NCBI GenBank assembly: GCA_004352715.1
Contig: SCFE01000049.1
Span: 1,081,769-1,106,440, forward strand
DNA from: Hofstenia miamia
Taxonomy: Eukaryota; Xenacoelomorpha; Acoela
Direction of reading: 5' to 3'
DNA length: 24,672 nucleotides
Under the pieces are notes generated by a model. The model was given only the letters and a program-made list of their open reading frames with translations. It had not been told where the DNA came from and made no database searches. Shown here piece by piece: positions 1 to 11,477 of this stretch. Numbering within the stretch: position 1 is the first letter of the stretch; the number at the start of each line of letters is the position of its first letter. Made by a program: the position numbers and the translations under genes.

Positions 1-23
1 ATTACAATTTACTATTGATATTA

Positions 24-54
24 ATATATATATATATGTATATAATATATATAT

Positions 55-87
<33 letters not shown>

Positions 88-102
88 AATATATATATAC
101 AC
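24..102. repeat. (AT)n microsatellite
   Basis: This is a nearly pure alternating AT tract with a few interruptions. It holds no coding potential. The bases from 103 to about 460 are AT-rich and I see no gene or recognisable element in them. Confidence 0.9.
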
Positions 103-460
103 TTAGTTTCATCCCTAGTCTACAAATATGCATGTGATGTTTGTGATAAATCATTTTCCAAAGTATCCACCACCTTTTTTGATGGAAAGCCAGAATAATT
201 CATCTTATAGAAAAATTTTTATTTTGCACATTTGGAATAGGGGCCTTATTTTTTATGTATGAGTTTGAGATGTATCCAAAACCCTCTACTGAATTTTCTG
301 CAAAAAATACATTTGATACCCGGTCATTATTAATTTACTTAATTTTTACGAAATTAAACTAAACTAACTGGTTGGGTCACCTCATTTGAAAGTCAAAGTT
401 GAAATTGAATTGAAACTTTGAAAATAAAAATATAAAATTTTTATTACTATTATTAATACA

Positions 461-1586
461 TAATAATAATAATAATGTAGTGTCCCACAAAGTGGTGTAC
501 ACAAATAGATTAAAATAAATTTATACAGAGAAAATTATTAACAAAGTTAGGGGAATTAATGACAGCAGGAACAGTTACAGAAAGGGAAGAGATCGCATGT
601 ATATTGAAGATCAAATTGAGATAAGGAAGAAAAGAGAAATGAGAGGAGCTGAGTTTTAGAAATTCGATTTGAGATTATGAAGTTAGTAAGAGGGATTATA
701 CGAAAGAAAAAATTATGAGAACAACTTGCTTTGGTAATGCGAGGGAGATGAAACAAGACATAAGAGGAAGAACGAGAATTAAATGTAGGATTTGAGAATT
801 TAAGAAAATTGGAAAAATCAAAATCATAAATGTCAAGAAGTAATTTGTTAAGAAAGTGATATCTAGAAACTCGAGATACAGGGAAATTGGCACAAGTCTA
901 ATCTTAAGAATAAGTTTTACGTAAGCTTGGTTAGAAGAGAATATTCAGTGTAGGCCACGATGCAAGAGCCTGTCAAGCTTAATAGAAGAAGAGGAATTTA
1001 GATACAAGCATTGGGAATTATAGCAGAGAGTGGAGAGAGAATATTATTTAAAGAAAATTAATTTCGAACGAGATTTAAGTGAATTCGGCAGTGAAGACAT
1101 AAGGAATAAGAGAGAAGAGGAGAACTTCTTAGTTTTTAATGAAACATATTTTGACCATGAAAGTGAGAAGGCATTTATTACAACAAGATCATGTTTTGGA
1201 GATATTGAAGGAAAGCCCATTAGTAGATGACTAGAGTTCAGCCTGAACAATGCTAGACTGTATACTATTTCAAATAGAAGAAAAAATGCAAGTGTTATCA
1301 GCATATAGCATGCAATCAGAAGTAGAGTCAGAAGTGGCCTAAGAATCGAACCTTGAGGTACAGAAGAAATAACATGACGTTTATCAGAAAATACGGAGTC
1401 AATGCAAAGTGACTGAGACCTGTCAGAAGGATAATCAGAGATGAGAGAAATGAAGGAAGAGTCAATACCATGTTTCGAAAGTTTGCTCAGTAAGATACAA
1501 TGAGGAACTTTATCAAAGGCTTTTTGAAAATCAAGATAGACGCAAAAAAGAGGAACATTATGATGAAAATGAGAATAGACACTATC
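461..1586 (-). pseudogene. Decayed LINE ORF2: reverse transcriptase to C-terminus and 3' tail
   Basis: Read on the minus strand from the N gap leftward, this is the 3' half of a non-LTR retrotransposon ORF2. The reverse-transcriptase core is plain: LDFQKAFDKVPH (about 1540-1505), then SVPQGSILRPLL (about 1360), then a YADNT version of the YADD active site in another frame near 1300. Stops and frameshifts break the frame repeatedly. The C-terminal tail is recognisable at 756-556 and ends in a cysteine-rich motif, CDLFPFCNCSCCH, followed by a stop. Such Cys/His ends are known in L2/CR1-like LINEs. Beyond the stop lies a short 3' UTR and an (ATT)n tail at 476-461, as CR1/L2 elements often have. 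The 5' part is missing or lies in the gap. The element is dead and the clade assignment is tentative. Confidence 0.8.
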
Positions 1587-2065
1587 NNNNNNNNNNNNNN
1601 NNNNNNNNNNNNNNNNNNNNNNNNNNNNNNNNNNNNNNNNNNNNNNNNNNNNNNNNNNNNNNNNNNNNNNNNNNNNNNNNNNNNNNNNNNNNNNNNNNNN
1701 NNNNNNNNNNNNNNNNNNNNNNNNNNNNNNNNNNNNNNNNNNNNNNNNNNNNNNNNNNNNNNNNNNNNNNNNNNNNNNNNNNNNNNNNNNNNNNNNNNNN
1801 NNNNNNNNNNNNNNNNNNNNNNNNNNNNNNNNNNNNNNNNNNNNNNNNNNNNNNNNNNNNNNNNNNNNNNNNNNNNNNNNNNNNNNNNNNNNNNNNNNNN
1901 NNNNNNNNNNNNNNNNNNNNNNNNNNNNNNNNNNNNNNNNNNNNNNNNNNNNNNNNNNNNNNNNNNNNNNNNNNNNNNNNNNNNNNNNNNNNNNNNNNNN
2001 NNNNNNNNNNNNNNNNNNNNNNNNNNNNNNNNNNNNNNNNNNNNNNNNNNNNNNNNNNNNNNNNN
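1587..2065. other. Assembly gap, 479 N
   Basis: This is a run of 479 unknown bases between two LINE fragments of the same orientation. Nothing can be said about its content, but repeat-rich flanks are the likely reason it was not assembled. Confidence 0.99.
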
Positions 2066-2410
2066 AATGCATGAAGTGTATTACCGTCCCCTAATGTATA
2101 CTGTTTTATTAGAAGAAATTGTTTCAATTTTTTTCTAAACTTTTTATAGTTTTTTTCTATTCGCGTTTCATAATCTAAATTATTCCACAATTTAATTGAT
2201 ATGTGATGGAAGCCATTATGATTTTTATCTAAACTAAAAAATTTTTGCGATCGCTCATTTAATTTAATATAGTCATTAAGGAAAAGGAGAGATGTTTGTA
2301 GAGATTTGAATTTAAATAAGATAGATAGCATATGCATATGAATTTGATAAAACGGAGATAATATTTTATATTTATTACGATATACTGATGCTTCGTCATG
2401 CTTTTGTGCA
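2066..2410 (-). pseudogene. C-terminal end of a CR1/L2-like LINE ORF2
   Basis: The minus strand reads as an open ORF2 C-terminus: a YRNKYKILSPFYQIH-like segment upstream, then IKLNERSQKFFSLDKNHN, then LWNNLDYETRIEKNYKKF and a lysine-rich end that runs into the N gap. The W-N-x-L plus K-x-F-x-K pattern is the usual end of CR1/L2 ORF2. The same family recurs at 6689-8200 ([18 protein letters not shown]). Because the minus strand runs right to left, this tail lies 5' of the reverse transcriptase at 461-1586. The two therefore belong to different insertions in the same direction, not to one element. Nothing upstream of the C-terminus is present. Confidence 0.75.
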
Positions 2411-2421
2411 AAGTTTAGAGT

Positions 2422-2422
<1 letters not shown>

Positions 2423-2464
<42 letters not shown>
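2423..2464. repeat. (TAA)n microsatellite
   Basis: About fourteen TAA triplets stand in a row. On the minus strand this is (TTA)n, directly 5' of the LINE tail at 2066-2410. It may be the 3' tail of a further LINE copy or simply a simple repeat. Confidence 0.9.
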
Positions 2465-2465
<1 letters not shown>

Positions 2466-2589
2466 CAATAAAAACAATTCTATTGTCAACACTTACTTAT
2501 TTTAGTTAAAATTCGAAAGCTAAATCTTTCCCATGTTTTAGTGGTATATATTATAACGTTTTCTATGGTTACTATATTTACGAATTTGA

Positions 2590-2718
2590 CAATAATTTTT
2601 TGTATTCCTTTATTTCACCCATCTCATAAATCAAAATCATCATTTAAATACTTGCAAGAGAACAAAAAACCCCATAATTATTTTTGTATTCCTTTATTTC
2701 ACACATCACATAAATCAG
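2590..2718. repeat. Two direct repeats, 84-base spacing
   Basis: A segment around tgtattcctttatttcac starts at 2601 and again at 2685, with similar flanks on both sides (ataatt before, cataaatca after). The copies differ at a few bases. It looks like an old local duplication. The short open frame across it (2541-2744) only reflects the repeat. Confidence 0.7.
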
Positions 2719-3189
2719 GGAGTGTTCATTTTAACATCATTTAGTTTTACTTGAAAAATTACCGGACAACTTATTTAAAATATCACCCATTGACGGCACC
2801 GCACATAAACATATCTATGTTGACCTCTACATGAACTGTTTGTAGGTCAATAACATGGAGCTATGTATAGTAACTCTATGGTCAATAGCACGAGCTGCGC
2901 TGAAGTATTTCATTATTTTTACTACGCGATAGAAAATATTTACGCTATGCTTGAATCGCGTGGAAGAAAATTTCCATCCGCCGATTCCGACTTGTGAATA
3001 AAATTTTTCAATGTTAACTTTGTAGCCTGTACGTAGATTTCTGTCCGATTTAGAATTTATCCGACTTAAAAATAATTTTTTGTCTGTTTACGTATTGGAG
3101 TTGTTCTTTTCTTTATTAATAGTACGAGTTATGCCAAAAATCCGACTTAGGCGGGGTTGCCTGTATCGTTGATGCATTTCTACAAACAT
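2719..3189. other. Intergenic, nothing recognised
   Basis: This stretch has mixed composition and no ORF, repeat unit or RNA gene that I can recognise. Confidence 0.6.
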
Positions 3190-3625
3190 ATTATTTTTGT
3201 AATGGTTAAGCATTATTTTGTGACTTCTTTACTGCCATTCACTTTGTTATAAATTGGTGGAGGTAAAGGTAAGCTGCGAAAGCTGACTATCATTTCTTCG
3301 GAATTTAGCATGTTGAAGACAAACTTATTGCTGTCGCACCATTGCACAAGTAACTCGAGGCCTTGAAATCCCAAGTCCTTGCAATCACGTCGACCAAAAC
3401 AAGCAATGCTATTATCAGCGAATTTGACCGTATACAAAGCTAGCGAATCCGTGACATCCATATGAACTGAGGCAACATTGAAGTAAACTGGTCCTCCGAC
3501 CGTTCCTTGAGGGATTTCTTGATTAGTTGATGCAGAGTGGGAAGTGTTCCCTAAATGCTCTACTACTGACTTCTGTTGGTTAAGAACTCAGATACCCACT
3601 TAATCTATTTGAGTTGGGTGCTCCA
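3190..3625 (-). pseudogene. Reverse transcriptase relic of a second LINE type
   Basis: On the minus strand, WVSEFLTNRSQ (about 3600) leads, after stops and a frameshift, into EIPQGTVGGPVYFNV (about 3520), then VKFADNSIA (about 3420) and WCDSNKFVFNMLNSEEMIVSF (about 3340-3285). The last part, an open frame at 3461-3213, ends in a PPPIYNKVNGSKEVT-like segment. The order matches reverse-transcriptase motifs B (PQG), C (FADD, here FADN) and the following WC-x(2)-N-x(5)-K-T-x-EMIV block of LINE ORF2. The second active-site Asp has become Asn. PQGTVGGP differs from the PQGSILRPL and PQGTAIGPF motifs of the neighbouring relics, so this is another LINE family. It is a dead fragment of about 430 bases. 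Confidence 0.75.
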
Positions 3626-5346
3626 CTCTGCTCAAGCTGCTTTGAAATTTCTAGTACTCGCAGAACTCTAAGGCTACGCTTAGACTATGTGTCACATTTT
3701 TGGAAATTCGCGCGTCAAACCACCGAGATAATTACCGATGTGACGTTATTTTGTAACTGCTCTTGCTACCAATCACATAGCTAACCGTGGCCTAATTCAA
3801 AACCTAATTGTGTTCGCTGTGATGGTATTTCCCTATTAATTTTATTAATTTTTTCACTTGGAGTTTTATCTTCTTGATATGTATATATAATCTAGAAAAT
3901 TGCACATTATTATCAAAAAATCTGATATTGCATAATGCAATTTTATAGCTCTTATATCTATATTTCTAGCAAAACCCAATTTTGATATTTTCTGTATATC
4001 ACTTTTTTGCATAACTTATCAGTTTTTCAATGAATTTACTTTTTGAACGTTTCAGTTTGTTTAGTAGTATATTTTGTATCATAGTTAAAATATATAAAAA
4101 GAAAAGTAGCATTTTCAATCACGATTTACATTGCTTTGGTATTTAAGCTCACTTAGTAGTCAATAATAAAGAAGTAAACAAATATACACTAAAGCTAAAC
4201 ATGATTTACTCCTCTATTAGAATGTGTCAAACTTCAACTCCCATATGCGTTTGAATGTGCTTGAAACCGAAAATCTTTAAACTATATTCTGAGTGTCCAA
4301 TATTAAAAAATACATGCGTTCAAGCTTCTTTATTTCTACCAGCTTCTTAAATTTTTAAGTGTAAATCCTTCAGAACAATTTTCTTTATTGTAAGCAACTT
4401 CTGTTAATATTATTACTAGTTAGTTCCCTTAAAAACTCAAACAACTTTAATGAGAGATTCCTAAAATATAAATTTAAGCATTATTCTAATTGCAATGCAG
4501 TAACTTTCTGAATCAAAAGTTTTTTCTGAAGTCTTAGATTTTTTTCATAGTATTTTCTCCCAAATATTATCAAAATCTTCCCTACCTCATCAATTAAAAC
4601 AAGAAACATTTTTTTAAGTTTTAGCCGGTAATTTCTTGAAATTTTCAAGTGGTTGTAGGCCCGTTAATGCCGGCTGGTAGGTAGCCGGTTCCATCGCTGT
4701 AGATATTCACTCGAATAATGTCCGACGGATTACTTTTTCATGTAACCATGCATTGTCATATTAATTATATTTATAAAAATATTTTCATTTACGTAATATA
4801 TTTTTGAAAAATTGGAAATTCTTTTGTCCTCCCGGTTTCAAAGATTTTTAAATTGCATGCTTTCATTAATTCGTGTCAAATGATCAGCGTTTATTACTCC
4901 ATTTGAAAAGAGCTTGGGATTGTAATCTTCTTTAAATGTGCATTCCTTAAACAAATTTTTATATGCTTGAATTTCATTGAGATTTCATTAAAAATTTTAA
5001 ATAGCTGTTCAAGTTCTTATGGTTATTTCATTTGGAAAATGTTATTCTGAAATTGTCTTGCTATAAAATGAAAGCAAATCGAAACGTTATTTTCACGGTT
5101 GTACAAAAACAAATTCATTGAGTGAGTTATATCTCAACCGCCAATTGTAACCAATTATGTGTAGCAATTATATTTGTTTCAAAAACTACAATATATTTTC
5201 CCCCAATAATCTCACAATTCGGTATTATACGGAATCAGATTTTTTATCTCTCACCCTGGAATATAATATTTGGTACAGTTGAATCAATGCTTGCATCTCC
5301 AAATTTTCTTCTTACTTCAAAGGTTATTAATAATTTAAATCACTAG
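3626..5346. other. AT-rich region upstream of MDH2, no gene seen
   Basis: About 1.7 kb carries no convincing coding frame on either strand. The longest open frame near the end (5122-5346) shows no family features. The MDH2 promoter may lie in its right part, but no core promoter element can be defended. Confidence 0.55.
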
Positions 5347-5609
5347 GAACAGCATCTCACCCATTAAAAGAATTCTGTGAGCAGCTTGTCTGAGATAGAT
5401 TTAAAGCATGTCATGTGCAAACTGTTAATTCACTTTACAAATCATATATTTTTTAAAGGCTTTCATTNNNNNNNNNNNNNNNNNNNNNGAACAGCATCTC
5501 ACCCATTAAAAGAATTCTGTGAGCAGCTTGTCTGAGATAGATTTAAAGCATGTCATGTGCAAACTGTTAATTCACTTTACAAATCATATATTTTTTAAAG
5601 GCTTTCATT
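5347..5609. repeat. 121-base exact duplication around a 21-N gap
   Basis: Bases 5347-5467 are repeated exactly at 5489-5609, with 21 Ns (5468-5488) between. An exact repeat directly abutting a short gap is the usual sign of unmerged overlapping contig ends, so the real genome probably has one copy. The second copy runs into the MDH2 first coding exon. Confidence 0.9.
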
Positions 5610-5642
5610 ACGTCGTGATTTTAGTCTTTAAAGCTCTATACA

Positions 5643-5902
5643 ATGATTGGAAAACAGATTTGTCGCGCATTTTCAATTTCTACTTCTCATTCAACCAAGG
5701 TGTCTATATTGGGAGCAAGTGGCGGAATAGGCCAGCCCCTCTCTCTTCTAATGAAACAGTCGCCATTAGTTTCACATTTAGCACTTTATGATATTGTTGG
5801 TACTCCGGGTGTAGCCGCTGATCTTAGTCATATAGATACACCAGCGAGAACTTCTGGACACAAAGGACCCGAACAAATTGGCGAATGTCTGAAGGGATCA
5901 AG
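5643..5902 (+). CDS. MDH2: MDH2 coding exon 1
   Basis: It encodes residues 1-86 plus two bases of codon 87: the targeting presequence, the Rossmann GASGGIG loop and the [17 protein letters not shown] block. The donor is AG|gtcatt at 5903. The split codon AG|T gives Ser87. Continuing past the donor gives a non-homologous tail and a stop, which supports the splice site. Confidence 0.94.
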
Positions 5903-8900
5903 GTCATTTTTAAATTATAATAGCTGTAAATTCATGTAATACAAGCCATTTTTAATTGATATGTTTAGAATTTACAAATTTGTTGTTTAATGCATTTTTA
6001 TTCTTTTATTTTATCTATGGTGGAATTTTAAGCATGTACAAGCTTACATTTTACAAGCATGTACGCATTGTAATGTGCAATTACTTTTTGTGTTCAAATT
6101 GTAATTACTGAACTATAGTGATCATGGCAGGATTACATTTCAATGCATTGCAATCGTCTTGGCCTAATGCTCATGAATAAATAATTTTTGCATCAATTTG
6201 TCAAATTCCATTTTGTGACTAAATTTTTTATTGCAATTGCTCTTTTTCAAACTTCCGTATAACTTAGTAGTACATGCGCGAATCTGTTAATTTCACGTTT
6301 TAATTTTTAAAATTTAGTTTGGTGATCATTCCAGCTGGCGTTCCACGCAAACCAGGAATGACTCGCGATGATCTGTTTTCAACCAATGCATCCATTGTTA
6401 AGAATCTTATTGAATCGTGTGCTGAACATTGTCCAAATGCTGTAATTGGAATTATTTCTAACCCTGTAAATTCCACTGTGCCAATCGCAGCTGAGGTAAA
6501 ACTTTCTGCTTTTATATTTTTTATTTACCAAATCATTCAACAAACACATCTCAGTTTTATCACTAAACAAATAATTAATAATAGTCAAAGCAATATATTT
6601 TTTAAAAGATACAATTAAACTACAAACTAAGTATATAATATATAATAATAACTTTCTATGTGTCTATGTATGTGGTGAGCTCAGTGCAAAATATCAGTAA
6701 ATGTGTTTAGTATGTTTGTGTTTGTGGGTGTAAAAGTACGATTTTTAATTTTTTTCTAAATTGTTTGTAATTTTTTTCTACTCTAATCTGCTTTTCTAAA
6801 TCATTATAAATATTCGAGGCTGCTCGATGAAATATCAGTAAATCTGTTTAGTATGTTTGTGTTTGTGGGTGTAAAAGTACGATTTTTAATTTTTTTTCTA
6901 AATTTTTTGTAATTTTTTTCTACTCTAGTCTCATTATCTAAATCATTCCAAATATTAGAGGCTGCACGATAAAAACTAGGATAAGAAATACTGCTGCAAA
7001 TAAATTTATGTGATCGTGGATTTACTTTTAAGTAATTATCAAAAAAGAAAGTGATTCTCGGCCATATTTATGTTTAAATAAAATTGAAGTTGCATGGAAT
7101 TGTATTTGATATAGCGGAATAATATATTATACTTTCTTCTGTATTCATTAACATGATCATGCTTACTTGCAAAATGTAATGTTTTTAATGACCAATTAAA
7201 AGTTTTTTACTATAAATAGCGGCTTTTATATTTAAATTGATAAATATAAATGAACAATAATGTAATTGTGATATACAAAAGGCATGTAATAATTGAACAC
7301 GATAGTCTTGTTCTAAATTTCTGAAGTGGTATAAGTATCTAACGCAGGAAGTAATTTTTTCTATCTTTTTTAGGAGAAATTTCGCAAATTTTAAATCTTT
7401 GTCAGTATCAACATCTAAGTATATAACATGATCACTTTGTTTAATTGGAACACTAAAAAATTAATTCGATCTTGTTTGTTATTTCTTTTACGGAATTGGG
7501 GGGAAATATAATAACTTGCGTTTTTTCAATATTAATTTATGATTCACATGTCTAATAATTCCATTTATGCATATATTGCAAATATAAATGGCCCTATTGC
7601 TGTGCCTTGAGGCACTCCTCAATCAGTTTTAGTATAATCAGATTTCATATTCATTAAAACACGCTGTTTTCTATTTTCTAAGAAACTCATAAGTAACTTA
7701 ATTGCCTTCTGTTGAAATCCGTAATTTTATAGTTTAATCGCCAAAATGTCAAAATTCATTGAATTAAAGGTTTTGTTTAAGCTAGAAGGGCTATGCAACT
7801 GGATTTATTTTGGGATATTTTCTCAATAATTGAAAGAATTGCATCACTTGTACTAAACATTGCGTGGAAACCATATTGTTTAGATGATGAGATATTCTCA
7901 GATGCAAGGTTGATTTGAATGTGCAATAATTTTTCGAATAATTTACTAAAATGGTACGTTATTCAGATTGGCCTACCATGTTTACCAATGAAAATGAGAG
8001 GATCTCTATGTTTATACAAATGTGTTATATCTAACTTTTTCATTATCTCCGGAAATTTGTTTTCAACTCTTCATTGATTAAATGCAAATGATAGATGGTC
8101 GCCAATTATATGAAAAGACTTCTCTAATAATAATAGCAACAAATCTCAGCCACCAATGATGATAATTCAAAAAAAAATTTCGTAACATGGTAAGGAACAA
8201 TTTCAGCAAAGCAACTCAGTTTTTCGCATTTGACCATTTCATTGATTTGAAAACGTAACGAGCGAAATATCGATAGTACCAAGCGATATTTAGAGAAACT
8301 ACTGGATTACTTCTAGCTCATAATATATCATTTGATAGTAGTCTATAGAGTGAATGGTATTGTGCTTAATGGAAGAAATTAACTTCAATTTGTTGTCACG
8401 TGTTATTTGCAGATATATTGTTGTACTAGCGTTAATCAGGCGATAATTAAGTTTTCTTGTTGTTTCCAGATTGTAGTGTAAGCCTAGTAGATGGGCTTCA
8501 CAGAAGTGTCGTGTAACATTAATCAGTCAAACTCAGTTTGATGTTAGCAAATATTCTTTGCGTTAGAGTAAATAACGCACTCATGTGTTATTAGCAATTA
8601 TTGAAAAGATGACATAACAGAAAAGCTTTCGTAGTATTTTGCTGAAGTGTATGATAGGGCATTTGTGCAATTTGCATTATCGAGTCTTTGATACCATCTT
8701 ACCAATATTGATTTTATTGCAAATTCCTATCTATAGTATTGGCATTCAAAATTGGATTAAAAATAGAGTTTTGAGACATTTCATTCTTGTTTTACAGTTG
8801 GGTGATATCATTATCAAGATGTTTTCATACAAAATTGAAATATTTCAGGGAATGTACCTGGAGTGTGGTAAACGGCAGCAGTTGGAATGTTCCAGGAATG

Positions 8901-11443
8901 TTTTCATTGTATGACAGAAAATGTTTCGAGAATGTTTCAGAAATGTTCCAGCAGTGTTCAAGGCGTGTCAAATACGTCTTTAGCACGCCTTGCAGAATTG
9001 GATAATTGTTCCAACAATGTTTGAATAACAATTATATTTCAGAATATACACTATTTAATGTACATATATCTTTTAAATTGCAACGCCTTCTTTTTAGAAT
9101 AGCCAGCACTAAATATAATACTAAATAAATGAATACCTACAGCACAATATGTTCAACAACACGAAATAGTGTTCTATAAGCAATGACACAATTACCTATC
9201 TATTAGCTTAGAATATCGTGACCATTAGCTCACTGATTAACACAGAAATAGATAGTAGTTTACTAACCATTTTCATCGTAGATGATGATGGAAATGACAA
9301 ATAAGTGGTTATTGGAAAACAGCTGTTGATTCTAAAGTATTGTCTTATTTATCAAGGACATAAGCATTACCTTAGCTCATAAAAACATCGCCCAAAATAA
9401 TTTGTTGATTTTTACATCTAGAAATCAGCAAACTAAACAATTTGTTAGTATTTAAAACAACAAGTACATAACATAACTATTAAGTGAATTTAGAATACAA
9501 TAATGAGAGAGCTATTGTTAATTAATGCTTCCAAAATAGTACAAAGATTTATACTATGCTATACACATCTATATTCTTCTAAGCAAAGCATTGCTAAACG
9601 TAAATCGGCAATTTAAATTTGCAACTAGTACTAAGTTAACGGTTGCTTGACAAAGAAGTATTAACTAAAGCCAGATACTATAATTATATATTACTACCAA
9701 AAAAACACATATACTCTAAAACCGGAATTCAGCAGTTCCTTGAGAATCTATTAAAACCTACTTTTGCTAATAAAACCAATACTTGCAATCAGGAATATTA
9801 ATTTTCGGCACGAAAATCGCCGTTTCAGGACCGGAATTGGCAGGAACTTCTCGTTTTCGACACAAAACATGATGTTTTCGGCAAGATATGTATTTTGCTA
9901 GTAAAATTTACAAACTATTGTTGTATTTTATAAACAAAAGCTTGTAATAGTTTCTTCAAGAATGTGTGGTCGATCTAGGATGAATGCCTTTAGGACGGTA
10001 AATAATCGCTCCATTGAACAAGGTGTACAGGGAGCAAGTCTGAAGAAATTTATTTACAATGCAAGTAATATGCATCATATTTCGGTACATATTCTGCATA
10101 TATTGCGCAGCAAGAATGTTGCAATTGTAAGCAGCTGCATCCGTTAGGAATAATCAAAATTTTTGCCCTGGGCAATAGAGAAATTTGCTGGCCGGTGATC
10201 AGTTGTAATTTCCAATAAATAAGGATTTGAGATCTCATTGGAGTGTAATTCGTCAATTAAAATAGCGAAATATTTTTCACCATGATACTCGGCTTCATCA
10301 AATGCAATGTAGAACGCTTCACATGCATTAACGATCTCTGAGTTTGTCAAACTTGATTGTGAAATTTCGCTCTGCATAATTCTGCGATAAAGTTGTCGCA
10401 CAGGGAATTGGTCTTTTCAAGCACATTTTTCAGGTTTTTGTTATCTAAGGACGAACTTGGTAACACTTCGCCAATCCATGCTACTACATGCTACTTCAAT
10501 GGCTGCTCAAACTCTAATTCTTACTCAAACTGTCTCAGTAACCGGTCGTTTTCGGCACAAAAATGGCCGTTTCGCCGCATCGGCACTTGCCGAAAATTAA
10601 TATTCCTGGACGTAATTAAAAAAACAAAATCAAAATTTATTCAGATTCACTATCATCAATTGATGCATTTAAAGGAGTTATTTCCGACGATAAACGATTA
10701 TGCCTCTTCTTTGCTTGTCGCAGATGATCAGCAATGCATTTGTTTATCATCTCAATATTGGCAGCAGGAAACGTTTGCCAAACAACATATAAATACAATA
10801 GAACAAAGTTTGATTTATTGTTGAGTGAATGTTTGTTTTAAGCCCCTAAAAATGAAGTATACAGGTGAAAACTACCTCTCGCCACAAGATCTAGGCCAGT
10901 TTAAAATAAATGCAAGTTTATTGCTACCTCCATGAGTTTTTGGAACTGTAGTGCCAGCAAATAATTGAAGGTATTTCATCTATAGAGAGGACTTTAAAAG
11001 ACAAATACAATTGTAGTAACTTACAACAATATCACGCTTAAACTTTTCTCTTTGAATTGACATATAACGTGAAGGTAAACGATCTTCATTCATAAATGGC
11101 AAACAAACAGTAAGCGCTTCCATAAAGATATTGGATACTTCATCCACTCTCATGACTTTTGATCTTTGCAGATCATTGACAGTCTATGTTAGTCTTGCTA
11201 ATCAGTTCAAAATGAGAGCCATTCAACCTAATTTTAAAAAAGTATGTATTACAATTTAATATATACTTTCTAAATGTCGGCAATGACAACTGCTATCGTC
11301 AGATGGAGTGACTGAAGTAGGCATTCTTGGTGTGGAATGAATGCAAGATGATGTTTCATGAGAAATTGGTAGTTCAACAGTTTGATCTAAATGGCCTTTA
11401 AACAAAAACTCTTAAAATTTATTTATAAATTGCTGGTATTTGA

Positions 11444-11477
<34 letters not shown>

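Noticed and set aside
1500-2138. + strand open frame of 212 codons
   Set aside because: Mostly unknown bases from the gap; the real bases are antisense to LINE coding.
5519-5791. Open frame of 90 codons overlapping MDH2 exon 1
   Set aside because: Out of frame with MDH2, and the MDH2 frame carries the unmistakable dehydrogenase sequence.
6689-6970. Possible CRISPR-like or satellite array
   Set aside because: Only two copies, no spacers, and the unit is a LINE 3' end in a eukaryotic intron.
8884-8960. Heat-shock promoter
   Set aside because: The cores are degenerate, lie deep in an intron, and no gene start follows; a minisatellite explains them.
8639-9031. Three overlapping open frames on both strands
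   Set aside because: They arise from the 11-base minisatellite, which stays open in several frames; no family motif is present.
10393-10824. + strand open frame of 143 codons
   Set aside because: It crosses the right end of the 819-base inverted-repeat element, its sequence is low in protein character, and the minus strand looks more protein-like over part of it.
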